Shown here in pieces: positions 42,468 through 51,530 of a stretch of DNA of 64,000 bases (positions are counted from its first letter, which is position 1; each line of letters starts with the position of its first letter). This DNA comes from JAJCZZ01 sp964569085 (lineage in GTDB: Bacteria; Gemmatimonadota; Gemmatimonadetes; Longimicrobiales; Gaopeijiaceae): contig CAZMTA010000005.1 of NCBI GenBank assembly GCA_964569085.1, forward strand, positions 1-64,000, read 5' to 3'. The notes beneath the pieces were generated by a model that was given only the letters and a program-made list of their open reading frames with translations, did no database searches and had not been told where the DNA came from. A program made the position numbers and the translations under genes.

Positions 42468-45410
42468 ATGTCCCTTGGCCACAGCCGAAACGGACACCTC
42501 CGCCGACTGTCTCGGGCCTTCGCCGTGACCGCCATGGTCCTTTCGCCCCTGGTCGTTTCCGACCTCGCGGCGCAGGCCACCGGCACCGTCACCGGCACGG
42601 TACGGGATGCATCCAATGGGCAGCCCGTCGCGGGCGCCCAGGTGAGCATCCCCGAACTGAACATCGGCGCCCTGGCCAACAACGTTGGCCGTTACCTGCT
42701 CGTGAACGTTCCTGCGGGCACCCACATCGTGGAGGTCGCGTACATCGGGTACGGGGCGTCCCAGCAGGAGGTCACCGTGACCTCCGGCGGTACCGTCACC
42801 GCCGACTTCTCCCTCCGCAACGAGGCCATCAGCCTCGAGGGCGTGATCGTGACCGGCACCGCCGGCGCGGCCCGCCGCCGGGAGATCGGGAACTCGGTGA
42901 CGCAGATCAACCAGGCCGCCATCGAGGCGGCCCCCATCTCCGACGTGGGTGACATCCTCCAGGGCCGCGCGCTCGGCGCCACGGTGCTGGACAACGGCGG
43001 CCAGGTCGGCGCCGGCACCACGATCCGTCTCCGGGGGAACAACTCGGTGACGCAGGGCAACTCGCCCCTGATCTACGTCGACGGCGTCCGGATCCGGAAC
43101 ACCGCCTACCCCGGCGACCCGGAGAACAACCAGGCGCCGAACCCGCTCAACGACATCAACCCCGACGACATCGAGCGCGTCGAGGTCATCAAGGGCGCGG
43201 CGGCCACCACCCTGTACGGGACGGAGGCCTCCGGCGGCGTGATCCAGATCTTCACGAAGCGCGGCGCCGCGGGCGCCCCCGCCTGGTCCCTGAGCATCGA
43301 CCAGGGCCTGAACACGATGGGCCACGTCGGTCCCGACGAGGACGTGAACCCCACCGGGCTCGGAGTGAACGCCTGCAACAGCAGCGAGGACTCCATGTTC
43401 CCGGCGGATCCGACCTGCCCGGAGAACGGTTCCTGGCTCACCAACGGGCACATCCAGCGCTACAACCTCTCCGTCCGCGGCGGGGCCGAGCGCATGAACT
43501 ACTTCATGTCGGCGGCCTGGGGTGACGAGCGCGGCGTGATCAACGCGCCCGACCTCGACTCCAACGGCAACGAGGTCAACCGCCAGGGCCAGGAGTCCTG
43601 GAGCCTGCGCGGGAACTTCTCGTTCTCCCCGCTGGACGAGCTGGACATCCGCTTCAACTCGTTCTTCAGCCACAAGGACATCGACTGGGTCCCCGACGGC
43701 AACAACGCCGAGGGCCTCATGCTGAACGTCATGCGCGGTGGGGCGGACTACACCAGCGACCAGGACGGCAAGATCTTCGACATGAAGCTGTCGAACCTGG
43801 TCGACCACTTCACCACGGGCGTGAACCTGCTGTTCAACCCGGGTAGCGGCATGAGCCACCGGCTCAACGCCGGCCTCGACTGGTCCCGCGCCACGTTCTT
43901 CGAGGAGCGCCCCTGGGGCTTCTTCTACGTGCCCCTCGGAAACCGCGAGGTGGACGACTACGTCACGCGGAAGCTCTCCATCGACTACGCGGGCACGTGG
44001 GAGACCGACCTCTTCGGTCTCGCCTCGAGCTTCAGCGTCGGTGGTCAGCTCTTCAACGACTACATCTCCGGCCAGAACGGCTTCGGCGACGACTTCGCCG
44101 GCCCGGGAGACAAGGTCCTCGACTCCGGTGCCCGCACCGAGGCGTTCGAGTACAGCACCACGATCACCACGGGCGGATTCTTCGCCCAGGAGCAGATCGG
44201 CATCGCCGACCGGCTCTTCCTCACGCTGGGCATGCGCGTCGACGGCCACTCGGCCTTCGGTGACGACTTCGGCCTTCAGGCGTACCCGAAGGCCTCCATG
44301 TCCTACATCGTGTCGGACGAGGACTTCTTCCCCGAGGACTTCGGGACGATGAAGATCCGCGCCGCCATCGGTGAGTCGGGCAAGGCGCCCGGCACCTTCG
44401 ACGCGGTGCGTACGTGGAACTCGGTCGCCGGTGACGGCGGTCAGCCCGCGGTGACCCCGGACAACCTGGGGAACCCGGACCTGGGCCCCGAGCGGACGCG
44501 TGAGTGGGAGGTCGGCCTCGAGGGCGGCTTCTTCAACGACCGTGTCTCGTACGAGTACACGTACTACCACCAGACGACCTTCGACGCGCTCATCAACGTC
44601 ACGCAGCAGCCCTCCAGCGGGTTCGTGGGGACGCAGCTCGAGAACGTCGGTGAGATCGAGAACCAGGGCCACGAAGCGTTCGTGAACTTCGCGGTGATCC
44701 AGGGACGCGACTTCTCCTGGGACCTGGGCGGCCGTCTGGCCACCAACGACTCCGAGGTCATCGACCTGGGTGGTCTCGAGAGCATCGACCTCGGCTGGCG
44801 GAACTACGTCCGGCCGGGCCTGCCGCTCCCGACCTTCTGCCACGACCGGGTGTCGAACCCGGACGCGGTCGGGGTCGACCCCGAGTACGAGGAGCAGTGC
44901 CTCGGGCCGACGACGCCCACGCGCACCTACGGCTTCAACACCGCGCTGACCTTCGGGCAGCGGCTCACCCTGGACGTCCTGGGTGAGGGACAGAGCGGTC
45001 ACTGGCTGTCCTCCGGTGTGGCCTACCAGAACACCCGTCGCCGGGTGTGGCCGCTGTGCCGCGACACCTACGCGGCGCTCGAGGCCGGCCAGGAGAGCTC
45101 CCTGACCGCCGGCGAGCGCGCGCTCTGCGATCCCAGCGAGACGCGCTACGGGATGTGGACGCAGCCCGCGGACTTCTTCAAGATCCGCTCGGCGTCCATC
45201 AGCTACCGTGTGCCCGAGGACTGGATGCCCTCCAGCATCCGCGGCGCCACGATCCGCCTCCAGGGCCGCAACCTGGCCACCTGGACCGACTTCGACGGCC
45301 TCGATCCCGAGGCTGCGGAGGACGGCTCCTCCGAGGTGCTGTTCCGGCAGGAGTACTACAACCTGCCGCCTCTCCGGAGCTTCATCCTGTCCGTCAAAGT
45401 CGACTTTTAA
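42468..45410 (+). CDS. SusC/RagA family TonB-linked outer membrane protein
   Basis: The 980-residue protein has a signal peptide, a SusC N-terminal extension (CarboxypepD_reg-like, TGTVTGTVRDASNGQPVAGAQ), a TonB plug (about residues 120-235; GTTIRLRGNNSVTQGNSPLIYVD, with IERVEVIKGAAATTLYG) and a C-terminal 22-strand barrel ending in Phe (SVKVDF). It imports a large nutrient, with energy from TonB, and works with the SusD-like lipoprotein downstream (10 nt apart). The substrate is unknown; no glycoside hydrolase is nearby, and peptide-type ligands are possible. The ATG has CTGGAGG upstream. Confidence 0.94.
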   Translation: MSLGHSRNGHLRRLSRAFAVTAMVLSPLVVSDLAAQATGTVTGTVRDASNGQPVAGAQVSIPELNIGALANNVGRYLLVNVPAGTHIVEVAYIGYGASQQEVTVTSGGTVTADFSLRNEAISLEGVIVTGTAGAARRREIGNSVTQINQAAIEAAPISDVGDILQGRALGATVLDNGGQVGAGTTIRLRGNNSVTQGNSPLIYVDGVRIRNTAYPGDPENNQAPNPLNDINPDDIERVEVIKGAAATTLYGTEASGGVIQIFTKRGAAGAPAWSLSIDQGLNTMGHVGPDEDVNPTGLGVNACNSSEDSMFPADPTCPENGSWLTNGHIQRYNLSVRGGAERMNYFMSAAWGDERGVINAPDLDSNGNEVNRQGQESWSLRGNFSFSPLDELDIRFNSFFSHKDIDWVPDGNNAEGLMLNVMRGGADYTSDQDGKIFDMKLSNLVDHFTTGVNLLFNPGSGMSHRLNAGLDWSRATFFEERPWGFFYVPLGNREVDDYVTRKLSIDYAGTWETDLFGLASSFSVGGQLFNDYISGQNGFGDDFAGPGDKVLDSGARTEAFEYSTTITTGGFFAQEQIGIADRLFLTLGMRVDGHSAFGDDFGLQAYPKASMSYIVSDEDFFPEDFGTMKIRAAIGESGKAPGTFDAVRTWNSVAGDGGQPAVTPDNLGNPDLGPERTREWEVGLEGGFFNDRVSYEYTYYHQTTFDALINVTQQPSSGFVGTQLENVGEIENQGHEAFVNFAVIQGRDFSWDLGGRLATNDSEVIDLGGLESIDLGWRNYVRPGLPLPTFCHDRVSNPDAVGVDPEYEEQCLGPTTPTRTYGFNTALTFGQRLTLDVLGEGQSGHWLSSGVAYQNTRRRVWPLCRDTYAALEAGQESSLTAGERALCDPSETRYGMWTQPADFFKIRSASISYRVPEDWMPSSIRGATIRLQGRNLATWTDFDGLDPEAAEDGSSEVLFRQEYYNLPPLRSFILSVKVDF

Positions 45411-45419
45411 GGGGGAGGC

Positions 45420-46751
45420 ATGATCGATATGAGTGACTTCAAGAAGACCATCCGCCTGGGAGCGACGGCCGTCCTGGCCGTCGTCGCCCTGGCCGGATGT
45501 GGAGACGAGGGCCTCTTCGACGTGAAGAATCCGGGGAGGATCCTCGACGACGACCTCAACACCCAGGCCGGAGTGAACGCTCTGGTCACGGGGATGTCCG
45601 CGGACTTCTCCGAAGGGTTCGACGGAAACGCGTTCATGCAGGCGCGCCTCACCGACGAGATGGCGGGCTCCGGCTCGTACTTCCTCACGGGACGGCTGCG
45701 CCGGGGTCTCATCGACTCCGAGGACGCCGACGGCTTCTGGGGGGACGTGCAGCGTGCCCGCTGGGTGGCCGAGGGTGGCCTCGAGCGCATGAGGGAGATC
45801 GAGGGGTACCAGTTCGACGGGAACCCCCTCACCGCCAAGGCCTATCTGCTGGCCGGGCTTGCGAACCGCACCTTCGGCGAGACGTTCTGCCAGGTCGTGT
45901 TCAGCCAGCCCTACGAGGGTGACGACGGCTCGGTGCAGGACAAGAGCGCGGCGTTCCAGCGTGCGGTGGGCCACTTCGAGGACGCCATCTCCCAGGGTCA
46001 GGCCGCCGGCGATCAGTCGATCGTCAACGCCGCCCGGGGTGGCATGGCCAGCGTGCAGGCGTGGCTGGGCAACTGGGATCAGGCGATGACGTACGCCAAC
46101 CAGGTGCCGAACGACTTCGTCTTCACCGCGGTCTACGACGCCAACTCGGGTCGTGAGGAGAACGAGATCTTCGAAGAGACGCACCAGCGGGCCGAGATGT
46201 CGGCCTTCGGGTCGCTCTCCGGGACCCAGACCGCTGGTGACGATCCGCGCGCGCCGTGGATCGACTGCCGTGAAGCCGCGAACGCGGGCGAGTGCAACTC
46301 CGCCAACGGGGCCGACGGCACCACGCCGCACTTCCAGCAGATGAAGTACCCGGAGATCGGCGGCGACATCCCGCTGGTGAAGGGGACCGAGATGCGGTTG
46401 CTGGAGGCGGAGTACGCCCTCCGGAACAACGATCTCGCGACCGCCATGGCCAAGATCAACGAGGCTCGTTCGGTCTACGGCCTGGATCCGCTGACCTCCA
46501 ACGGGTCGGTGGGCAGCATCACCGGCGATCCGGATTCCATGAGCGGCTGGGACATCCTGGACCGCGAGCGTCACCTCACCAACTGGCTCGAGGGACGGCG
46601 CCTGTGGGATCTGCACCGGTGGAGCCACCCCTTCCTCGACGGGGGTGAGGTGGTCTACCCGGCGGTGAACCCGCGCGCGTCGTGCGTGCCCATCGCCGAC
46701 AACGAGTGCCAGACCAACGAGAAGGCGCGGGGGCTCTGCTTCACGAGCTGA
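45420..46751 (+). CDS. SusD/RagB family lipoprotein
   Basis: The 443-residue lipoprotein has lipobox VALAGC and the SusD/RagB helical TPR-type fold. It starts with LFDVKNPGRILDDDLNT and ends in the RagB signature DRERHLTNWLEGRRLWDLHRWS. It caps the SusC barrel and binds the substrate outside the cell. The SusC stop and its start are 10 nt apart with GGGGGAGG between, so they are one operon. Confidence 0.93.
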   Translation: MIDMSDFKKTIRLGATAVLAVVALAGCGDEGLFDVKNPGRILDDDLNTQAGVNALVTGMSADFSEGFDGNAFMQARLTDEMAGSGSYFLTGRLRRGLIDSEDADGFWGDVQRARWVAEGGLERMREIEGYQFDGNPLTAKAYLLAGLANRTFGETFCQVVFSQPYEGDDGSVQDKSAAFQRAVGHFEDAISQGQAAGDQSIVNAARGGMASVQAWLGNWDQAMTYANQVPNDFVFTAVYDANSGREENEIFEETHQRAEMSAFGSLSGTQTAGDDPRAPWIDCREAANAGECNSANGADGTTPHFQQMKYPEIGGDIPLVKGTEMRLLEAEYALRNNDLATAMAKINEARSVYGLDPLTSNGSVGSITGDPDSMSGWDILDRERHLTNWLEGRRLWDLHRWSHPFLDGGEVVYPAVNPRASCVPIADNECQTNEKARGLCFTS

Positions 46752-46974
46752 CCGCACGGTCTGCGCCGGCTCCGGCCGGCGAGCGGCACGAAACGCTGCC
46801 CTCCCATCCCTCGCGGGGTGGGGGGGTAGCGTCGTTTCGGGGGGCGGGGGCGGTCACCGGGGAGGCGCTCGGCCGTACGTACGGGGGCGCGCGGGGTCGT
46901 CGAGGTCCCCCTTTCGTCCGGGACTCGCGGGCCCCAAGCTGAAGACAGAGTCGCGCCCTGCCCCCGAGGTACCC

Positions 46975-47811
46975 ATGAGCACCGGCCCCCGAGTCCCGAG
47001 CCCGCCCTTCCTGGCCGCCCTGGCGGCTGCCGCGCTGCTTCCCGGAGGTCTGGGGGGCCAGGTCACGGTGGAGGGCGAGGTCCTGGACGACCTCACGGGC
47101 GCGCCGGTCCAGGGGGTCATCGTCCAGCTCCCCGACCTGGGGCGCGCCACCCTCACCGACGAGTTCGGCTACTTCCGCTTCGACGCCGTGACCGGCGAGA
47201 CCCAGGGGGTCAGCACCTTCCACCTGGCCTACCACGAGCTCGTGGGCGAGGCGCCGGTCCACCAGGGGGACATCCTCGTGCTCCGGCTCACCCCCAGGCC
47301 CATCGCCGTGGCCGGCGTGGACGTGTCGGTGGCCGACGCCACCTCCGAGGAGATCCGACGGAGCGGACGGGGCTCGGACTACATCGACGGCGAGGCCGTC
47401 CGCGAGGCCGCCGGCCGCACCAACAAGCTTCTCGAGGTCATGCGCTCCAAGGCGCCCCCCCGGCTGAACATCCAGCAGGGGGGGAGCGGCGGGGGGATCC
47501 GGCTGTGCATCCAGACCACCCGCATGCGCCCCTCCGTCCAGGAGCTCCGGGACATCGGGAACGCCTGCGTGCCCGCGCTCCTCGTCCTGGACGGCGTCGT
47601 GGTGTACGCGCCGCCGAAGGACGGGGTGTTCGCCAGCCTCGAGGCACCGGACCTGCCCCAGGACGTGGCCTACATGCTCCTGAATCAGGATCCCAACGAG
47701 ATCGAGAGCATCCGGGTGCTGACCGGGAGCGAGGCGTTCTTCCGCTACGGCCAGGACGGCCGGCTCGGGGCGGTGGAGATCGTGACGCGGCGGCCGGAGC
47801 GGATGAAGTAG
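46975..47811 (+). CDS. Exported TonB-plug-only protein with CarboxypepD_reg-like domain
   Basis: The 278-residue protein has a signal peptide, a carboxypeptidase-regulatory-like domain (VTVEGEVLDDLTGAPVQGVIV) and then a TonB-plug-like domain (VPALLVLDGVVVYAPP, ESIRVLTGSEAFFRYGQDGRLGAVEIVTRRP). It stops where the barrel would start. A SusC-type receptor needs a barrel, so this protein would be a soluble plug, perhaps a partner or regulator. It follows SusC/SusD by 223 bp, so it may be separately transcribed. Confidence 0.75.
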   Translation: MSTGPRVPSPPFLAALAAAALLPGGLGGQVTVEGEVLDDLTGAPVQGVIVQLPDLGRATLTDEFGYFRFDAVTGETQGVSTFHLAYHELVGEAPVHQGDILVLRLTPRPIAVAGVDVSVADATSEEIRRSGRGSDYIDGEAVREAAGRTNKLLEVMRSKAPPRLNIQQGGSGGGIRLCIQTTRMRPSVQELRDIGNACVPALLVLDGVVVYAPPKDGVFASLEAPDLPQDVAYMLLNQDPNEIESIRVLTGSEAFFRYGQDGRLGAVEIVTRRPERMK

Positions 47812-47845
47812 TCCCCCGGTTCGGCCCCCGGTCCGTCGTTCCGTC

Positions 47846-48808
47846 CTAGGCGCCCGGCCCGATCCCCACGCGGGCGCTGGGAAGCGCCGGGACCATGGTG
47901 ATCCCCGGACCCCACCCCCGCACCTCGAAGCGCTGCTGCGTGCGGGCCACCTCGCCGGTGACCTCGTCGGTGACCACCACGGTCATCACGTAGCGCCCCT
48001 CGTCCAGGGACGCGTCGACCCGGCGCAGCTCGGCCAGGGCGTCGCCCTCCCCGGCGCCGGACTCGCCCCGGAAGCGCGTGTGGACGCTCACGCCGTCGGT
48101 GACCATGTCCCCGTCCTCGTCGGTGAGCTGCTCCACGGAGATCTCCGTGCTGTACGCGTGGCCCTCGGGGAGGTTGTAGACCTCGTAGTAGACGTCGAAG
48201 GAGCTCTGGGGGAACTGGCTGGTGGGGAGGACGGCCAGCGTCACGTCTCCGCGCCGCCATCCCGTCCCGGCTCCCGGGAGCCCGAGCACCACGTCGCTGA
48301 GCATCAGCTCGGAGCCGCGGTAGTCGGGAATGGCGAAGGGGGCGCCGTAGAGCTGTCCGTGGCCCGGGGTGGTGGCGTCGAACATGAGCACCCGCTGGAC
48401 CGTGGACGCCGAGGGGGGCGCCGAGACCTCCACGTGGGTGTGCAGGAGGTGGTCGCCGTCCAGGGGCCCCGGGACCTGCACGAACACCGAGTCGTCGGTG
48501 CGGGAGACCGAGCGGAGCGCGGTGTCGGCCAGCACCAGCGTCACGTCGAAGCGGTAGCGGGTGTCGGGCCCGACGTCCTCACGCTCCAGGCGGTCCACCG
48601 GCACCGCGAAGGAGGCCACGACCTCGGTCCGCCCTCCTTCGCCCCGGAAGGTGAAGAGGTCGTAGAAGAAGGCCAGCGACCCGGTGGCCCGCATCTCCTC
48701 GGCGTCCGGACCCGTGGCCACGGAGAGGGACTGGGCGGCTCCGGCGGCCGGCGTCGCGGCCAGGATCAGGGCCGCCAGGGCGAGCCGCATGAGGGGCTTC
48801 GGGCGCAT
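47846..48808 (-). CDS. Exported hypothetical protein
   Basis: The 320-residue protein has a signal peptide (cut near GAAQ) and a beta-rich region with long strands (TEVVASFAVPVDRLERED, DVYYEVYNLPEGHAYSTEISV, EGRYVMTVVVTDEVTGEVARTQQRF). It resembles the beta domain found near GWxTD proteins of Gemmatimonadota and Acidobacteria, but the GWxTD motif itself is not visible. There is no catalytic motif. It is convergent with the plug-only protein. Confidence 0.55.
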   Translation of the reverse strand: MRPKPLMRLALAALILAATPAAGAAQSLSVATGPDAEEMRATGSLAFFYDLFTFRGEGGRTEVVASFAVPVDRLEREDVGPDTRYRFDVTLVLADTALRSVSRTDDSVFVQVPGPLDGDHLLHTHVEVSAPPSASTVQRVLMFDATTPGHGQLYGAPFAIPDYRGSELMLSDVVLGLPGAGTGWRRGDVTLAVLPTSQFPQSSFDVYYEVYNLPEGHAYSTEISVEQLTDEDGDMVTDGVSVHTRFRGESGAGEGDALAELRRVDASLDEGRYVMTVVVTDEVTGEVARTQQRFEVRGWGPGITMVPALPSARVGIGPGA

Positions 48809-48910
48809 CGGCGCGCTCCGTTGGGGTGCGGGTGGGTCCCCCGTCCCTACACGGGGTGGCGAGCGCCCGTTCCCGCGGCGGGGCGCGACCGTCCCCCCGG
48901 AACGTGCGAA

Positions 48911-48942
48911 GGGGGCGCCGGCCATTCCTGGCCGACGCCCCC
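48911..48942 (-). terminator. Terminator of the OmpA-type gene
   Basis: A 14-bp stem with one mismatch (48911-48924 with 48929-48942, loop TTCC) lies just downstream of the minus-strand OmpA gene (stop near 48971). The poor T-tract (TTCGC) makes it moderate. Confidence 0.65.
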
Positions 48943-48970
48943 TCCGGGTCTCGTGGAACCGGAGCCGCGG

Positions 48971-49633
48971 TCAGGTGGCCCCGTCCTCCGACACCAGGGC
49001 GGGCGGAGAGCCCGCGTGGTCGATGACCAGCACGACGCGGCGGTTCTGCCAACCGGCCTGCCCGGGACCCGACGCGTCGGGCACGATGAGACGCGACGTG
49101 TCCTCGCCGTAGCTCACGGCGCGGACCCGGCCCTCGGGGAGCCCGTGGTCCAGCAGGTGGGCGCGCACGGCCTCGGCGCGCCGCATGCCCAGGCGCCGGT
49201 TGTACTCGGCGCTCCCGGAGGGATCGGTGAAGCCCTCCACGGTGATCTGGGCGTCGGGATAGTACTCCTGCGCCACCTGGCTGAAGCGGGCGAGCGCCTC
49301 GCGGCCGCGGTCGGCCACGGTGGCCTCGTCGAACCCGAAGTAGACGGGCACGTCGAAGCGGAGCGCGGTCTCGAGCTCCTGCACGGTCACGTCGAACTCC
49401 TGCTCCAGCGCGTCGAGGTCCGCGCGGAGCGCGTCCATGCGGTCGTCCATCTGGTCTATGCGCTGGGCGAGGGCGCGATCGCCCTCTTCGATCTGGCCGC
49501 TCAGGTCGGCTCGGAGATCGCTCATGCGCGCGTCGAACTCGTCCTGGCCCACGTGGGCGCAGCCACTGGCCAGGCCGACCACGGCGGCCAGCGCGAGTCC
49601 TCGGGACGCACGGATCGTGAAGCGGTTCTTCAT
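48971..49633 (-). CDS. OmpA family lipoprotein (Pal-like)
   Basis: This 220-residue lipoprotein has lipobox ASGC, a coiled coil of heptad repeats (about 28-90; SDLRADLSGQIEEGDRALAQ) and a C-terminal OmpA domain with the peptidoglycan-binding signature VEGFTDPSGSAEYNRRLGMRRA, ending with NRRVVLVIDH. It should anchor the outer membrane to peptidoglycan. The coiled coil is longer than in classical Pal, resembling Lpp-OmpA fusions. Confidence 0.9.
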   Translation of the reverse strand: MKNRFTIRASRGLALAAVVGLASGCAHVGQDEFDARMSDLRADLSGQIEEGDRALAQRIDQMDDRMDALRADLDALEQEFDVTVQELETALRFDVPVYFGFDEATVADRGREALARFSQVAQEYYPDAQITVEGFTDPSGSAEYNRRLGMRRAEAVRAHLLDHGLPEGRVRAVSYGEDTSRLIVPDASGPGQAGWQNRRVVLVIDHAGSPPALVSEDGAT

Positions 49634-50149
49634 GCGGGGTTCCTCCGGGAGAGATTTCTCGTGGGGCCCAGGGGGGGGAGCCGTTCAGCGTTGGTGGCGT
49701 TGAAATCACCGCCTGAAACAACTGCAATGTGTATGCCGATGGCGGAGTCATGCGGGTCCTGACGGGGGTGACGGAATGGCACGTTTCTTCCATCTCATCT
49801 GGAGCAGAGGATCCGGTTCGGGGTCCCACATCCATCGACAGGAGAGCTCCCGTGCCGGAACGCATCGTCATCTTCGGGCGTCGCTGACGGCGTCCGCCGC
49901 GGCTCCGACTCGGGGCCAGCAGACCGAGCCGAAGTGGAAACGGCCGTACGGATCCACCCTGGGGGGGTGACGTGTCCGGCGGTCGGCGTCCCCCGTGCCC
50001 TCCCCGGGTGCGGGGGCGCATTTCGTGTAGGGGGTGGGTTCCGGATGCGACCTGGGGCATGGCGGTTCGCCCCACGTATGGCCACATTCCCGTAGGGCGC
50101 CGCCCGGCCGCCTGGCGGGACGTCGCGCAGGACGCGGCACCGGCACGGC
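49634..50149. other. Non-coding region between ompA-like gene and gas vesicle cluster
   Basis: About 516 bp (594 bp including the promoter and leader to 50227) without a gene I can support. It contains an A+T-rich patch (49696-49740) with promoter-like boxes readable on both strands and an imperfect sigma-54-like match (GG at 49778, N10, CC in place of GC). It might hold enhancer or activator sites for the sigma-54 promoter at 50150. Confidence 0.5.
49700..49728 (+). promoter_or_regulatory. Possible sigma-70 promoter
   Basis: TTGAAA (49700-49705), a 17-bp spacer and TGCAAT (49723-49728) give a fair promoter on the plus strand. The same A+T patch could equally carry the ompA promoter on the minus strand. 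Confidence 0.35.
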
Positions 50150-50165
50150 TTGGCATGGGTATTGC
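50150..50165 (+). promoter_or_regulatory. Sigma-54 (RpoN) -24/-12 promoter of the gas vesicle cluster
   Basis: TTGGCATGGGTATTGC fits the sigma-54 consensus YTGGCACGN4TTGCW at nearly every position, with the diagnostic GG-N10-GC spacing (GG 50152-50153, GC 50164-50165). It lies about 62 bp before the TTG start of the receiver gene, a normal distance. This promoter type needs an AAA+ enhancer-binding activator, none of which is encoded in the window. Confidence 0.65.
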
Positions 50166-50227
50166 CCCCTCTCGGGCGCGGCGGCCGGAAGGTCGTCCTC
50201 GACCCCATATCTCTCGCGGAGGCGCAC

Positions 50228-50599
50228 TTGAGCGACGACAAGGTCGTACTGCTCGTCGAGGACAACGCGGACAATCGCGCGGTCTACGTCATGATGCTCG
50301 AGCACCACGGGTACTCGGTCATCGAGGCGACCAACGGGGAGGACGGCGTCCGGCTCGCGAAGGAGAAGGAGCCCGACATCATCCTCATCGACATCTCCAT
50401 CCCCAAGCTCGACGGGTGGAGCGCCACCGAGCTCATCAAGGACGATCCGGTCAGCGAGGACATCCCCATCGTCGTCGTGACCGCCCACGCCCTCCCGGAG
50501 CACCGCCAGCGGGCCGAGGAGCTCGGCTGCGCGGGCTTCCTGGTCAAGCCCTGCAAGCCCCAGCGGCTTCTGGAGGAGGTCCAGAAGCACATCGGTTGA
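50228..50599 (+). CDS. Single-domain response regulator (CheY/DivK-like)
   Basis: This 123-residue protein is one receiver domain: acidic site VEDNADN, phospho-acceptor Asp in LIDISIP, Thr in VVVTAHAL and Lys in LVKPCKP. No output domain. The start is a TTG with GGAGG 6 nt upstream; the ATG frame from 50150 begins inside the sigma-54 promoter and can be excluded. It precedes gvpF by 72 nt and is the likely partner of the kinase at 56577, which ends the cluster. A bare receiver cannot activate sigma-54 on its own. Confidence 0.9.
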   Translation: MSDDKVVLLVEDNADNRAVYVMMLEHHGYSVIEATNGEDGVRLAKEKEPDIILIDISIPKLDGWSATELIKDDPVSEDIPIVVVTAHALPEHRQRAEELGCAGFLVKPCKPQRLLEEVQKHIG

Positions 50600-50671
50600 G
50601 GCGGCGTCCGTCCGCCTCGTTCCGCCCCCCACATCCATGCCCGCCTTCCGCGGGCTCCGCCCGAGCAAGCC

Positions 50672-51505
50672 ATGGCCGAGCAGATCCCCGACTCCCCCGT
50701 CCGCAAGTCGCGCGACCCCGTCATGCCCGGTGAGGCGGAGGAGAGCGAGGACGGGAAGTACGTCTACTGCATCATCCAGAGCGCGGAAGAGCGGGACTTC
50801 GGACCCATCGGGATCGGCGAGGACGACCGCCGGGTCTACACGGTCCACCACGAGGGCCTGGCCGCCGTGGTGTCGGACACGCCGATCCGGATCTACGACC
50901 CCACCAGGGAGAACGTCCTCGCCCACGAGCTGGTGAACGAGACGGTCATGCGGGACTTCACGGTCATCCCCATGAGCTTCGGGACGATCTTCCGCACCCG
51001 CGACGACATCCGGGAGCTGCTCAACTCCACGCACAAGGCGCTGGAGGACGTGTTCCGGAAGATGAAGGACAAGATCGAGTTCGGGCTGAAGGTCCTCTGG
51101 GACCGCAAGGAGGTCACCTCCCGCCTGGAGGAGACGGACGAGCAGATCCGTCACCTCAAGGAGGAGATCACGGGGAGCGAGCAGAGCTCCACCTACTTCG
51201 CCCGGATGCAGCTCGGCCGCCTGGTCGAGAGCGCCCTCGAGGACGCGGCCAACGCCTACGTCGCCGACATCCACGAGTCGCTGAAGCCGGTGGCCGTGGC
51301 CAGCCGCACCAACAAGCCCATCGGCGATCGCATGATCCTCAACGCCGCCTACCTGGTGGACCGCTCCTCCGAGGAGGAGTTCGACCAGGTGGTGAAGGAT
51401 CTGAGCCAGAAGTACGGCGCGGCCCTCTCGTTCAAGTACACGGGACCGTGGCCGCCCTACAACTTCGTGAACATCAAGCTCCGTCTGGAGCGGGCCGACA
51501 CCTGA
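50672..51505 (+). CDS. gvpF: Gas vesicle protein GvpF/GvpL (first copy, GvpF position)
   Basis: The 277-residue protein is in the GvpF/GvpL family: YVYCIIQSAEERDFGPIGIG near the start, VMRDFTVIPMSFGTIF, VLWDRKEVTSRLEE, and a C-terminus SFKYTGPWPPYNFVNIKLRLE. GvpF/L proteins are assembly chaperones or minor wall proteins that bind GvpA. Its place before gvpG and the later L copy fits GvpF. An N-terminal tail of about 28 residues is extra. Confidence 0.93.
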   Translation: MAEQIPDSPVRKSRDPVMPGEAEESEDGKYVYCIIQSAEERDFGPIGIGEDDRRVYTVHHEGLAAVVSDTPIRIYDPTRENVLAHELVNETVMRDFTVIPMSFGTIFRTRDDIRELLNSTHKALEDVFRKMKDKIEFGLKVLWDRKEVTSRLEETDEQIRHLKEEITGSEQSSTYFARMQLGRLVESALEDAANAYVADIHESLKPVAVASRTNKPIGDRMILNAAYLVDRSSEEEFDQVVKDLSQKYGAALSFKYTGPWPPYNFVNIKLRLERADT

Positions 51506-51530
51506 TCCCCTCCGCCGCGAGGTCCGCCGC

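Noticed and set aside
49776..49970. A 64-codon frame in the gap before the gas vesicle cluster
   Set aside because: Composition is Ser/Arg/His-rich with no family match and no convincing ribosome site.
50150..50599. ATG start at 50150 for the receiver
   Set aside because: This would start inside the sigma-54 promoter. The TTG at 50228 has GGAGG at the right distance and begins the receiver fold directly.
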